From assembly GCA_016933335.1 (NCBI GenBank), contig JAFGBD010000059.1, positions 34,929 through 98,928 of the forward strand: a DNA stretch of 64,000 nucleotides. Reading direction: 5' to 3'. The translations under genes were made by a program, and so were the position numbers. The DNA comes from Bacteroidales bacterium. Lineage in GTDB: Bacteria; Bacteroidota; Bacteroidia; Bacteroidales; UBA10428. The notes under the pieces are model-generated. The model was not told the DNA's origin, searched no databases, and saw only the letters and a list, made by a program, of their open reading frames with translations. The first letter of the stretch is position 1. Each line of letters begins with the position of its first letter. Below are positions 55,766-62,666 of the stretch, piece by piece.

Positions 55766-57096
55766 ACGACCATCAATTTTACTGATTCCTGGTAATGCTT
55801 CATCAATATTTTAGCATGCTCATCAGGTGTCACTTTAATGTAACTCAGGAATGCTTTTTCAGTCCGGTGCCCTGTTATGGCCATGATGGTAATGGTCGGT
55901 ACGCCGGCCTTATACATATTGGTAGCAAAGCTTCTGCGAGCTGTATGTGTGGAAAGAAGCTCCCATTTCATTCTTTTTGTATGAATTTTCTGGCCAGCCT
56001 TTATGATAGTAATACTTTCAGGGGTCTTTAATATATCCAGTTTTTTGCCAATGTCTTTTAAATAAGCATTCATCTTGACATTACTTATTGCAGGAGGCAA
56101 GCTGTTTTCATATCTGTCTTTATACTTTTCCATGATTGCCTTAACGACTGGATGAAGCGGGATGACTACCTTTTGCCCTGTCTTTTGCGTTGCAATATGG
56201 ATAAAATCACCCTTTATATTCTTCTCCTGGATGTTTGTAAAATCTGAAAAGCGTAATCCGGTCCATGCTCCTACCAGAAATAAATCTCTCACCCTGTCAA
56301 GCCTTGGACTGTCTGATAAATCAAGCTCATACATGGTCTGCAGTTCTTTTTCGCTGAGGTATATGGCCTCAATTTCAACTATCTGAACTTTAAAACGCTT
56401 ATAAAACGTGAATTTATTTACATTCATCTCAGGAGTACTGGCCTCATTCAGGATGCGTTTCAGATTCTTTATATGTTTACCAATAGTATTGGACCGAAAG
56501 CCATATTTTTTTATCTGTTTGCCCTTGTCATCAGTTATAACTTTTGGTGTTTCAAGATACTTGATAAAGTCAGTATAAAAGTCCGGGTCAATAGTATCAA
56601 AATCAATGCGCCTGTTCTTATCCTTAGCAAAGTCTTTCAGACAGGTCAATGTCTGATTGTAGCTTCCGGCTATATTACCACGTGAAATAGTTCGTTTCTC
56701 AATTTCAAGTTTTTTTCTGGTCTGGTCAATAAAATATTCAGTAAATTCAATCAATGTGACAGGAATCCCACTTTGAATGCCTTTTATTGCCGCTTTCAGA
56801 AGTTCCAGGTATTCAGCATGGGAAGGGGCATTATGATTATGGTCATTTTGGTATCGTCGAAAGACGTCCCTTGCCGTGGCTTTAATGTTATTCAGCCGCT
56901 GATTAAATTCAGGGTACTCAGGAAATTTGCCGGTCTGTTTGACTCTTTGTGCTTTGGTGTCCCAATATTTAGGCAGAATATCTTCTCTTGTATAAAAATT
57001 AGTTCTTTTTTTGCTGAATCTGATTGCCAGGATAATGGGTGATTCCTTATCCGGATTGTTGTTCTTCAGGTAAAAATGATACGTGGCCATTGTCAA
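55762..57096 (-). CDS. int: tyrosine recombinase/integrase
   Basis: The 444-residue protein has an N-terminal arm-binding domain (residues 1-110), a core-binding SAM-like domain (about 115-235) and a catalytic domain. The catalytic residues are Arg282 in TGLRFSDF, His384 and Arg387 in STHTARRSF, His410 in ITGHRTEKAF and nucleophile Tyr419 in FLSYIK. This is the Bacteroidota phage/ICE integrase type that targets tRNA genes. It reads away from attR into the element, and attL at tRNA-Glu lies at the far end. The promoter is at 57114-57145. Confidence 0.97.
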   Translation of the reverse strand: MTMATYHFYLKNNNPDKESPIILAIRFSKKRTNFYTREDILPKYWDTKAQRVKQTGKFPEYPEFNQRLNNIKATARDVFRRYQNDHNHNAPSHAEYLELLKAAIKGIQSGIPVTLIEFTEYFIDQTRKKLEIEKRTISRGNIAGSYNQTLTCLKDFAKDKNRRIDFDTIDPDFYTDFIKYLETPKVITDDKGKQIKKYGFRSNTIGKHIKNLKRILNEASTPEMNVNKFTFYKRFKVQIVEIEAIYLSEKELQTMYELDLSDSPRLDRVRDLFLVGAWTGLRFSDFTNIQEKNIKGDFIHIATQKTGQKVVIPLHPVVKAIMEKYKDRYENSLPPAISNVKMNAYLKDIGKKLDILKTPESITIIKAGQKIHTKRMKWELLSTHTARRSFATNMYKAGVPTITIMAITGHRTEKAFLSYIKVTPDEHAKILMKHYQESVKLMVV

Positions 57097-57113
57097 TTTT
57101 TTCTGTTTCTATT

Positions 57114-57145
57114 CAAAATTAGTTAAAATATGGTAAGGGTACTAA
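57114..57145 (-). promoter_or_regulatory. integrase promoter
   Basis: On the minus strand TTAG, 20 bases, TAATTTTG. The -7 box fits the consensus and the -33 box has one mismatch. The -33 part overlaps the palindrome at 57137-57155, so binding there could repress the integrase. Confidence 0.5.
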
Positions 57146-57155
57146 TAAGTGTACG
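57137..57155 (+). repeat. palindromic site, attR-side copy
   Basis: GGGTACTAATAAGTGTACG, 17 of 19 bases equal to the attL-side copy at 50370. It overlaps the integrase -33 box. A 10-bp tandem pair TTAACTTTT(C/T) lies at 57173-57192 beside it. Confidence 0.65.
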
Positions 57156-57273
57156 GATATTTTTAATTTTTGTTAACTTTTCTTAACTTTTTTTAATTAG
57201 CATATTTCCAGAAGTCCTATAAATGAAGCGATATAAAAGGAAGGATAAAAAAGGTAGGGTAATAAGTTAACAG

Positions 57274-57288
57274 TCCCCTACGGACTGC
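57274..57288 (+). other. attR core site
   Basis: This is the right copy of the 15-bp att repeat. Only the 3' end of the tRNA gene is copied here. The host sequence resumes with a terminator 14 bases later. Confidence 0.88.
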
Positions 57289-57301
57289 AAAATAATTGGC
57301 T

Positions 57302-57340
57302 AATCTCTTGTAAATGATTGTTTTTTACAGGAGATTTTTT
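57302..57340 (+). terminator. original terminator of tRNA-Glu, now separated by the element
   Basis: A 13-bp stem (AATCTCTTGTAAA with TTTACAGGAGATT, one G-U pair) is followed by a T run. It lies just outside attR. Before integration it would have been about 14 bases after the tRNA, so the element has cut the tRNA from it. Confidence 0.8.
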
Positions 57341-57490
57341 ATTTGTTGTCGTTTTTGTTGTTAACTATCTGGGGATTAATTCCCGAACTTAATTTCTAGT
57401 AACCTTTAAAATAAATAAAAGATAAATGAATATAGAACTATAAAGTTGAAAACCAGCTTAAAAAAACTTTGTTTTCTATAACCACAAATT

Positions 57491-57705
57491 CAATCTTGCA
57501 ATTTACTACAATCTTCGGACTTTTCCCGAATGGCATCATAAACCACTCTGACTTTATGAGCAAATTCCGCAGGTAACTCATCTTTGTCAAACGAATGTTT
57601 CGTATGCATGATTTTGATGATTTCATCAATATCATTCGTTTTTATACCCAATTTATAAACATCGGTATATGTATTAGTTATGGCTAATTGACTTTGGCCC
57701 CCGTG
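57491..57705 (-). pseudogene. possible C-terminal gene fragment lacking a start codon
   Basis: A stop-free minus-strand frame reads, toward its end, TNDIDEIIKIMHTKHSFDKD and AHKVRVVYDAIREKSEDC, which looks like real protein. There is no good ATG; the first in frame is inside the sequence. The frame overlaps the last seven codons of the transglutaminase-like gene. It could be a decayed small gene or the tail of a frameshifted one. Confidence 0.35.
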
Positions 57706-58640
57706 TTACTACTTGAATTTTCTGAAATCGATTTGAATGACTTTGTCATCTGAATTTCAGGAGTATTATTATAAATTTCCTGTAATTTCGAAAGGTTATC
57801 AATATCAAGCGACTTCATTAATTCACTTATTCTATTCAGGGTTTCAATATGTTCATCTGTTAATTGTTTATCTTCTTCAAAAATAAAATCCAAAATAGGT
57901 GCATATTGAAAAATCGTATGTTCGGTTCCCAATACCGATGCTAAATCTCCGCAAACTTTCGCTGCTATCGAACACATGCCGGAATATTTTCCGGGTATCC
58001 CATACAGGTTGGGATCTATTTCTTTTCGCTGCAATTGTAACCATGCATCATTACTGAAGTCAAATTTATCCGGGCTGAAGTCAACCATATCCATACTGGG
58101 GTCAACAAGCATCCAGCGCATTTCATCTTCATTCCAGATTTCACTAATGGTATGACTTATGTGATATCCCGGTGCTATATATGTAGCATGTCCGTACCGT
58201 AACCTGGCAGGAATTCCACGTGATTTTAATATGGATGCCAGTAATATGGAATTATGCCAACACCCCAATACAAGTCGATCTTCAGGTTTCCTTTCTTTCG
58301 TTAAACCAGAGGAGTCATAGGATACCAGGCCTTCCAAAATTGATTTCACGCTGGGGTACCTAAACATTTCATTCCATCTCTCTTTGGGAATTAGCTCACG
58401 ATATTTTTGCAATTCAGCATAGGGATGGATAAACTGGGTTCTTATTAAACTGCAAAGCTCAGGTAATGAATCAGGAAGATTTTCATACATATATTCATAT
58501 TCTCCGGGATCGGTAAATGAACTGTACTGGAGATAGAAGTTCAGAACTGAATTATCAGCTTGCTCATACGTGTTTTTCTGTGCGTAGCATCCTGTTGCTA
58601 TCAGGATGGAGATCAATAAAGAAATCATTGTATATTTCAT
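57684..58640 (-). CDS. transglutaminase-like lipoprotein
   Basis: The 318-residue exported protein has a lipoprotein-type signal (MISLLISILIATGCYAQ, cysteine 18). The transglutaminase-like fold has the triad Cys127 in VLGCWHNSILLASILKSRG, His163 in HISHTISEIWNE and Asp180 in VDPSMD. It may be a cysteine peptidase or amide-modifying enzyme at the envelope. The same operator as that of the 59555 gene lies 20 bases upstream of its start, so both are probably controlled by the winged-helix protein at 58691. Confidence 0.8.
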   Translation of the reverse strand: MKYTMISLLISILIATGCYAQKNTYEQADNSVLNFYLQYSSFTDPGEYEYMYENLPDSLPELCSLIRTQFIHPYAELQKYRELIPKERWNEMFRYPSVKSILEGLVSYDSSGLTKERKPEDRLVLGCWHNSILLASILKSRGIPARLRYGHATYIAPGYHISHTISEIWNEDEMRWMLVDPSMDMVDFSPDKFDFSNDAWLQLQRKEIDPNLYGIPGKYSGMCSIAAKVCGDLASVLGTEHTIFQYAPILDFIFEEDKQLTDEHIETLNRISELMKSLDIDNLSKLQEIYNNTPEIQMTKSFKSISENSSSNTGAKVN

Positions 58641-58659
58641 AATTTATAAGAATAAAGTA

Positions 58660-58678
58660 GTTTATATTATAAACCATA
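58660..58678 (-). promoter_or_regulatory. operator upstream of the transglutaminase-like gene
   Basis: The minus strand reads TATGGTTTATAATATAAAC. It contains the perfect inverted repeat GTTTATA-A-TATAAAC. It matches the site at 59605-59623 at 16 of 19 positions. Confidence 0.7.
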
Positions 58679-58690
58679 TTGATAAAAAAA

Positions 58691-58996
58691 TTATTTAGGA
58701 TTGATATAGTTTTTTAAATTGTTTACATAGTTCTCAAATGCTTCAATCCCTTTTTTAGTAATGGATAGTGAAGTATTTGGATAATTGTTCTTAAAGGTTT
58801 TTTTCACCTCGATGTACCCTGCATCCTGCAGTTTTTTAATTTGGATACTTAAATTACCCGATGTAGCCTGAGTTTCTTCCTTGATAAAACTGAAATTTGC
58901 TTCATCAACCGACATTAAAATCGATACGATGGATAATCGCAGTTGCGAGTGCAGTATGGGGTCTAATTCTTTAAACATTTTCTTTTCTTCTGGCAT
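58691..58996 (-). CDS. winged-helix transcriptional regulator
   Basis: The 101-residue protein is a MarR/ArsR-like winged helix (HTH_34 type). The recognition helix lies in EETQATSGNLSIQIKKLQDAGYIEV and the wing in KKTFKNNYPNTSLSITKKG. It overlaps the upstream membrane protein gene by 26 bases, so it is coupled to it. It is the likely reader of the two palindromic operators. Confidence 0.85.
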   Translation of the reverse strand: MPEEKKMFKELDPILHSQLRLSIVSILMSVDEANFSFIKEETQATSGNLSIQIKKLQDAGYIEVKKTFKNNYPNTSLSITKKGIEAFENYVNNLKNYINPK

Positions 58997-59555
58997 TATT
59001 AAGTAATATTCCTGGTATTATCAATCCTGCCACAGCTCCTAACATCATGCTGAATCCATGATAATCTGTGGCAAAGAAGAATGAGCCGAGTGCGATTAAA
59101 TTCATCAATAATCCTCCAATGGTAAGAGGTCTAAATTTAATAGTTAACCCGCAAGTAATAATAAAAAATGCAAATAAAAGTAAAAATACCGGGGCAAGAG
59201 CTTCTCCAAGTTCATTATAAAAGAAAAATCCCATTATCATAAGATTCAATCCAAATACCCATCCCAGGTTTCCTAAAATATTCCCGATAACGGTTTTGGG
59301 CTTGTTTTGTTTTTTTTCTTTTATCCAAATGCAGAGCATATAAATTCCACCAAGCGGAAAAAGAAAAACCGGATACCATGCGATTTTATAGTATTCCAAT
59401 AGTGACAGCATAAGCTGACTCCCAAATACGATAACCGTCAAGCAGCCCCAAAATATAAATATGTGGCCATTTTCCTTGAACCGTTCTTTAGTCTCTTCTA
59501 TTGTCTTCGATATTAACAATAGACTTTGTTCTGGTGTCAAATTTGTTTTTTCCAT
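58971..59555 (-). CDS. membrane protein paired with a winged-helix regulator
   Basis: The 194-residue protein begins with a soluble segment (TPEQSLLLISKTIEETKERFKENG) and then has five or six transmembrane helices. I know similar two-gene modules in Bacteroidota, where a membrane protein and a small winged-helix regulator overlap, but not their function. Its promoter at 59592-59623 contains a palindrome, suggesting autoregulation. Confidence 0.75.
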   Translation of the reverse strand: MEKTNLTPEQSLLLISKTIEETKERFKENGHIFIFWGCLTVIVFGSQLMLSLLEYYKIAWYPVFLFPLGGIYMLCIWIKEKKQNKPKTVIGNILGNLGWVFGLNLMIMGFFFYNELGEALAPVFLLLFAFFIITCGLTIKFRPLTIGGLLMNLIALGSFFFATDYHGFSMMLGAVAGLIIPGILLNNARRKENV

Positions 59556-59591
59556 TTATTTCATTTTTATGTTTATAGATTAATTATGGTT

Positions 59592-59623
59592 CAAATATAA
59601 ATATATTTATAATATAAACCAAA
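59592..59623 (-). promoter_or_regulatory. promoter with embedded operator for the membrane protein/regulator pair
   Basis: On the minus strand TTTG, 20 bases, TATATTTG: both boxes match consensus. The 20-base spacer begins with GTTTATATTATAAAT, the palindromic operator, so the regulator would compete with polymerase. The match to the 58660 site also extends into the -33 box. Confidence 0.75.
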
Positions 59624-59689
59624 TAAAATCAACTTTTTTTAATATTAAGGTCGAATAATGGGCTATTTTTAGATAAAAAGGGAAAAGAC

Positions 59690-59850
59690 GTAAAATAACA
59701 ACCAGCCACAAAAGCCGGTCAAAAAACATTGCGCGGATTGTGCAAAATTTGAAAAACAAAACTTTATTAAACGGCAGCAACGGTCGGATACGAAAGTGCT
59801 TCGAAATGCGCAACGAATACTCTGATAGTACCAAATGATTATGCAATTTT
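59690..59850. repeat. degenerate attC-like structured repeat
   Basis: The stretch begins AATAACAACCAGCC and ends near CCAAATGATTATGC. It has a partly paired long hairpin, for example TTGCGC (59729-59734) with GCGCAA (59808-59813). Its look is like integron attC sites of Bacteroidota, but the R' core GTT is mutated. It directly follows the transposase relic. Confidence 0.4.
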
Positions 59851-60106
59851 TTTTCTTTATGTCCAGGGTCTAAACAAATGTGATTTGGATCATACTTTGC
59901 CCTGGAATGGATAATACTGTAAACCGTCCTCAGAAGCTTACCAGAGACATTATTCATGATAAGGTAGTGATGTTTACCCTCCATCTTTTTTTTGTTGTAG
60001 TATAGCTTATATTCTTTATTACCATAGCAGATTCTTTTGCACTACTTGTAATAAAATTAACATCAGACTTTTCTTTTGAAAGATCAATTCCATAAATTTG
60101 GTTCAT
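59843..60106 (-). pseudogene. IS110-type transposase relic
   Basis: From the start at 60106 the frame reads MNQIYGIDLSKEKSDVNFIT, the DEDD-type N-terminus of IS110 transposases. In another frame from about 59984 there is a C-terminal piece, MNNVSGKLLRTVYSIIHSRA, then DPNHICLDPGHKEKK. The centre of the gene, about 250 residues, is missing and the two parts are out of frame. An intact transposase is about 320-350 residues long. Confidence 0.6.
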
Positions 60107-60334
60107 GTGATTTTAATTTTATGAGGCTCCAAATTGAGTTGCTGAAACTATAATAATAGGTTTTTCCCTAAATACTCTCTTGCTTTAACTCAATAAATAT
60201 GCTGTCCTTAATACGTTGCTTGGGTTTTACCTTGTTTCATACGAAAGATAATGCAGCATATGGAGTCTCTTGTTTATTCAATTAAGTTTAATTATTTTTC
60301 TCTTGACAAATCTAATGGTTTCATAAACGTAACC
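60107..60334. other. AT-rich remnant sequence without a gene
   Basis: No reading frame or clear structure is seen. It probably holds the outer end of the IS relic and the edge of an older cassette. Confidence 0.4.
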
Positions 60335-60342
60335 GTTAGGGC
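60335..60342 (+). other. cassette boundary core (R'-like GTTAGGGC)
   Basis: GTTAGGGC fits the integron insertion core GTTRRRY. It is the exact reverse complement of GCCCTAAC at 60862-60869, as expected of the two ends of one gene cassette. Confidence 0.5.
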
Positions 60343-60419
60343 AAATAGTAAAAGACCAATGAACAGACATTACTTGTTGAACTAATATACAGATTACCAA
60401 TAATTAAAACTTTAATGAC

Positions 60420-60851
60420 ATGACAAGACAAATTAGAATTTTGGTACTAATTGGATTATTTTCCATTCTCAGCGTAAAAGGATTTTCGCAATTAAGTATT
60501 TCATATTATTCATCCTCACTTTCAAAGATTGGATTAGGATACAATTTCAATGACAGATTTTGGAGTGAATTGAGATTATATAGTAACACGACTGTTGATG
60601 ATATAACACCTGAATTAGTTATCTGTTACAATATTGTAAAAAAAGAAAGACATAATATTTACTTTGGATTAGGAGGTAATGTTAATTATTTCACCGGATT
60701 TGTTTTGCCAGTTGGAGTTCAATTCACCCCATTTGAGAAATTTGACAGATTTTCATTGCATATTGAATTACAACCGACACTTGACATAGAGAGTGATTTA
60801 ATTATTCAAAGTTCTTGGGGATTAAGATACACATTTGGAAATAAAGATTAA
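60420..60851 (+). CDS. small outer-membrane beta-barrel-like protein on a cassette-like unit
   Basis: The 143-residue protein has a signal peptide (MTRQIRILVLIGLFSILSVKGFSQ) and alternating amphipathic strands (FWSELRLYSN, NIYFGLGGNVNYF, FSLHIELQPTLDIES), ending with WGLRYTFGNKD. It resembles short outer-membrane barrel proteins; the role is unknown. It is the only gene between two attC-like core sites, 78 bases after the left core and 11 before the right one, the usual layout of a cassette gene. Confidence 0.75.
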   Translation: MTRQIRILVLIGLFSILSVKGFSQLSISYYSSSLSKIGLGYNFNDRFWSELRLYSNTTVDDITPELVICYNIVKKERHNIYFGLGGNVNYFTGFVLPVGVQFTPFEKFDRFSLHIELQPTLDIESDLIIQSSWGLRYTFGNKD

Positions 60852-60861
60852 TAAACTACTT

Positions 60862-60995
60862 GCCCTAACACGAGGTACTATAAAAAATTGCCGAGACGGT
60901 AGATTATTCAAGGGTTGTAGCACGCTTCAACTTTTGTGCAACTTGACAGGAAATCGCCCGCAATCGTCAACTTTTCATACGGCCAAACGTTAGCT
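60862..60995 (+). repeat. attC-like recombination site
   Basis: The 134-base site starts with R'' GCCCTAAC and ends with R' GTTAGCT. Between them are imperfectly complementary arms, for example AAAAATTGCCG with CGTCAACTTTT and AGGGTTGTAGCACG with GTGCAACTT. It has the size and shape of an integron attC. Similar sequences recur in Bacteroidota accessory DNA. Confidence 0.6.
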
Positions 60996-61111
60996 GTCAA
61001 CTATGTGCCTTAACGAACAAACTACAACCTTTGTAATATCATATTCTAAATAATATGAAGTTTTATAATTACAAGAAATAAAAGAATACAATAGACAAAA
61101 TATATCAAAAT

Positions 61112-61804
61112 ATGATAAAACCAAATCATATACTATATATACCTGACGGTGACAGGAGATTTTTACGCAAGAATGATCTTAAAATAGGAGATGTTTATAA
61201 AAAATCAGGTCAAAAATTAGTTACTATTATGGAATGGATGCATAGGGATTTCGATATTCCGTGTCTAACCCTTTATGCATTTGCAAAATACAACCTGGCA
61301 AGGAAGAAAGAAGAAGTTGAAGCGATAATAAAGGGAGGTATGGAATTTCTTAAAATACTTATTAATAATCCAATATTAGATGAAGTTGATGTTCATTTTG
61401 TTGGTGAGAAAGAATTAATATATCAGATATTACCAGACACAAAAAATTATATTGATAAAATTGAACGGAAAAATTCTGATAAACCTAAAAAAACAATTGT
61501 ACTTTCTGCTTTCGATTCATATAAAGATTTGGAAAAGTCTATAATAAAATGTTGGGAAAATGGAATAAATAACCCAACTTATAGCCAGATTTTAGAAAAT
61601 ACTGCTATTCAGGTTCCTATTGATATTGTAATGAGAACTGCAGCAACAAATTTTGCCAGACTTTCTGGTGTTTTTATTGGTGCTGATCAGGCACGAATAT
61701 ATTCCCTGCCTCCACTAGCCCCGGAATTGGAAAAATTACATATACAGGAAGTGCTCAACAATTATTCCTCTGAACTTCAGAATTTAAAGGAGAATTTAGA
61801 ATAG
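61112..61804 (+). CDS. divergent cis-prenyltransferase (UppS-like)
   Basis: The 230-residue protein follows the undecaprenyl diphosphate synthase fold. It opens NHILYIPDGDRRFLRK where UppS has HIAIIMDGNGRWAK, keeping the catalytic Asp (Asp12). The LTLYAFAKYN segment matches LTLYAFSTEN, but the following Trp is Leu. The diphosphate-binding arginines are Arg175 and Arg183 in VMRTAATNFARLSG, two residues farther apart than usual. A specialised isoprenoid product is inferred. It is first in a three-gene rightward operon with a nucleotidyltransferase and a glycosyltransferase. Confidence 0.75.
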   Translation: MIKPNHILYIPDGDRRFLRKNDLKIGDVYKKSGQKLVTIMEWMHRDFDIPCLTLYAFAKYNLARKKEEVEAIIKGGMEFLKILINNPILDEVDVHFVGEKELIYQILPDTKNYIDKIERKNSDKPKKTIVLSAFDSYKDLEKSIIKCWENGINNPTYSQILENTAIQVPIDIVMRTAATNFARLSGVFIGADQARIYSLPPLAPELEKLHIQEVLNNYSSELQNLKENLE

Positions 61805-61805
61805 G

Positions 61806-62666
61806 ATGAAAAACATTATGGATAACAAAAAAAATAAACTTAATAATGATGCTCAATTTATATTTGATAATTTTTTAGCATTATTGAAAAATATAAAAAA
61901 TATCCGTGCGCTTTCATTGTCTGGCTCTTTGGCTACAAACCAATATGCAAAAGGAAGTGATATTGACTTATATGGCTATTCATTTGAATTAAACAACGCA
62001 CATTTAAATGAAATAATAGAATATATATTGGAAAATAATACTGCAAATACTTATTCTGTTCAGATACAGCCATACGGATACCAGATAATTTTCGAGTATT
62101 TAAATACATGCTCTTATCCGTTAATGATAGATCTGCATTTGTTTTTTAATAAAAATGTGCTAATAACTCATCCAAGGAGCAGGGAATTTCTGATAAATAT
62201 TAACGACAATTCCATTTTATTGTTTGGAAATGAATATTTTAATTCAAAAATTCAGCCCATAATAAATTTAGGCTTAAATGATAATGATTATGTCGCGATT
62301 GAAAAAGAAATTTTTAATGAGATTAAATATTTATCAATTATAATAAGAAAGAATTATCTGAAACATGATTTTTTAACCGCATCATATAGATTACTGAAAC
62401 TTCTGGATAATCTACCACGCTATTATAATGCCCAAAACAAAATACGTTTTAGTGGATTTAATAGTTTTATGGATAATTACAAGACAAGTGAAGAGGTCAT
62501 GCATTTATTGAAAAAACTAGGCAAATTCACAATATCTAATAACGAATCTTCTTTAAGACGTATGTATAATATTTGCAGGATGACTTATCTTAAATATACA
62601 GAAATTGAAATAGGAATTCTGCCTGCAATTGATAATAAAGTATCAAATAATGAATTATCAAGGTGA
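61806..62666 (+). CDS. nucleotidyltransferase-domain protein
   Basis: The 286-residue protein has the polymerase-beta-like motif SLSGSLATNQYAKGSDIDLYGY (GS with two Asp at 52 and 54). The third acid could be Asp129 in MIDLHLFF. A helical C-terminal region follows, similar to aminoglycoside or minimal nucleotidyltransferases. It starts two bases after the upstream stop; its own stop overlaps the next start. The substrate is unknown. It is not next to a HEPN gene, so it is not a typical MNT/HEPN toxin pair. Confidence 0.75.
   Translation: MKNIMDNKKNKLNNDAQFIFDNFLALLKNIKNIRALSLSGSLATNQYAKGSDIDLYGYSFELNNAHLNEIIEYILENNTANTYSVQIQPYGYQIIFEYLNTCSYPLMIDLHLFFNKNVLITHPRSREFLININDNSILLFGNEYFNSKIQPIINLGLNDNDYVAIEKEIFNEIKYLSIIIRKNYLKHDFLTASYRLLKLLDNLPRYYNAQNKIRFSGFNSFMDNYKTSEEVMHLLKKLGKFTISNNESSLRRMYNICRMTYLKYTEIEIGILPAIDNKVSNNELSR

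Larger units (their letters stand above)
50299..57288. mobile_element. integrated genetic element at tRNA-Glu (about 7 kb)
   Basis: A perfect 15-bp direct repeat, TCCCCTACGGACTGC, is at 50299-50313 (in the tRNA 3' end) and at 57274-57288. Between them lie a tyrosine integrase, an excisionase-like HTH protein, a DnaD-like replication protein, a VRR-NUC nuclease, a terminator and several unknown genes. All are on the minus strand. No capsid, terminase, relaxase or conjugation gene is recognised, so it resembles a phage satellite or a small mobilisable island more than a full prophage. Confidence 0.9.

Noticed and set aside
57438..57635. 65-codon minus-strand frame
   Set aside because: Its composition is not protein-like, and another frame over the same DNA reads better (57491-57705).
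59607..59984. 125-codon minus-strand frame as an intact gene
   Set aside because: Only its first about 45 codons look like a protein, an IS110 C-terminus; the rest runs through an attC-like structure and promoter DNA.
61806..62666. MNT antitoxin of a HEPN/MNT defence pair
   Set aside because: No HEPN protein gene is adjacent, and the operon context (prenyltransferase, glycosyltransferase) points to biosynthesis.
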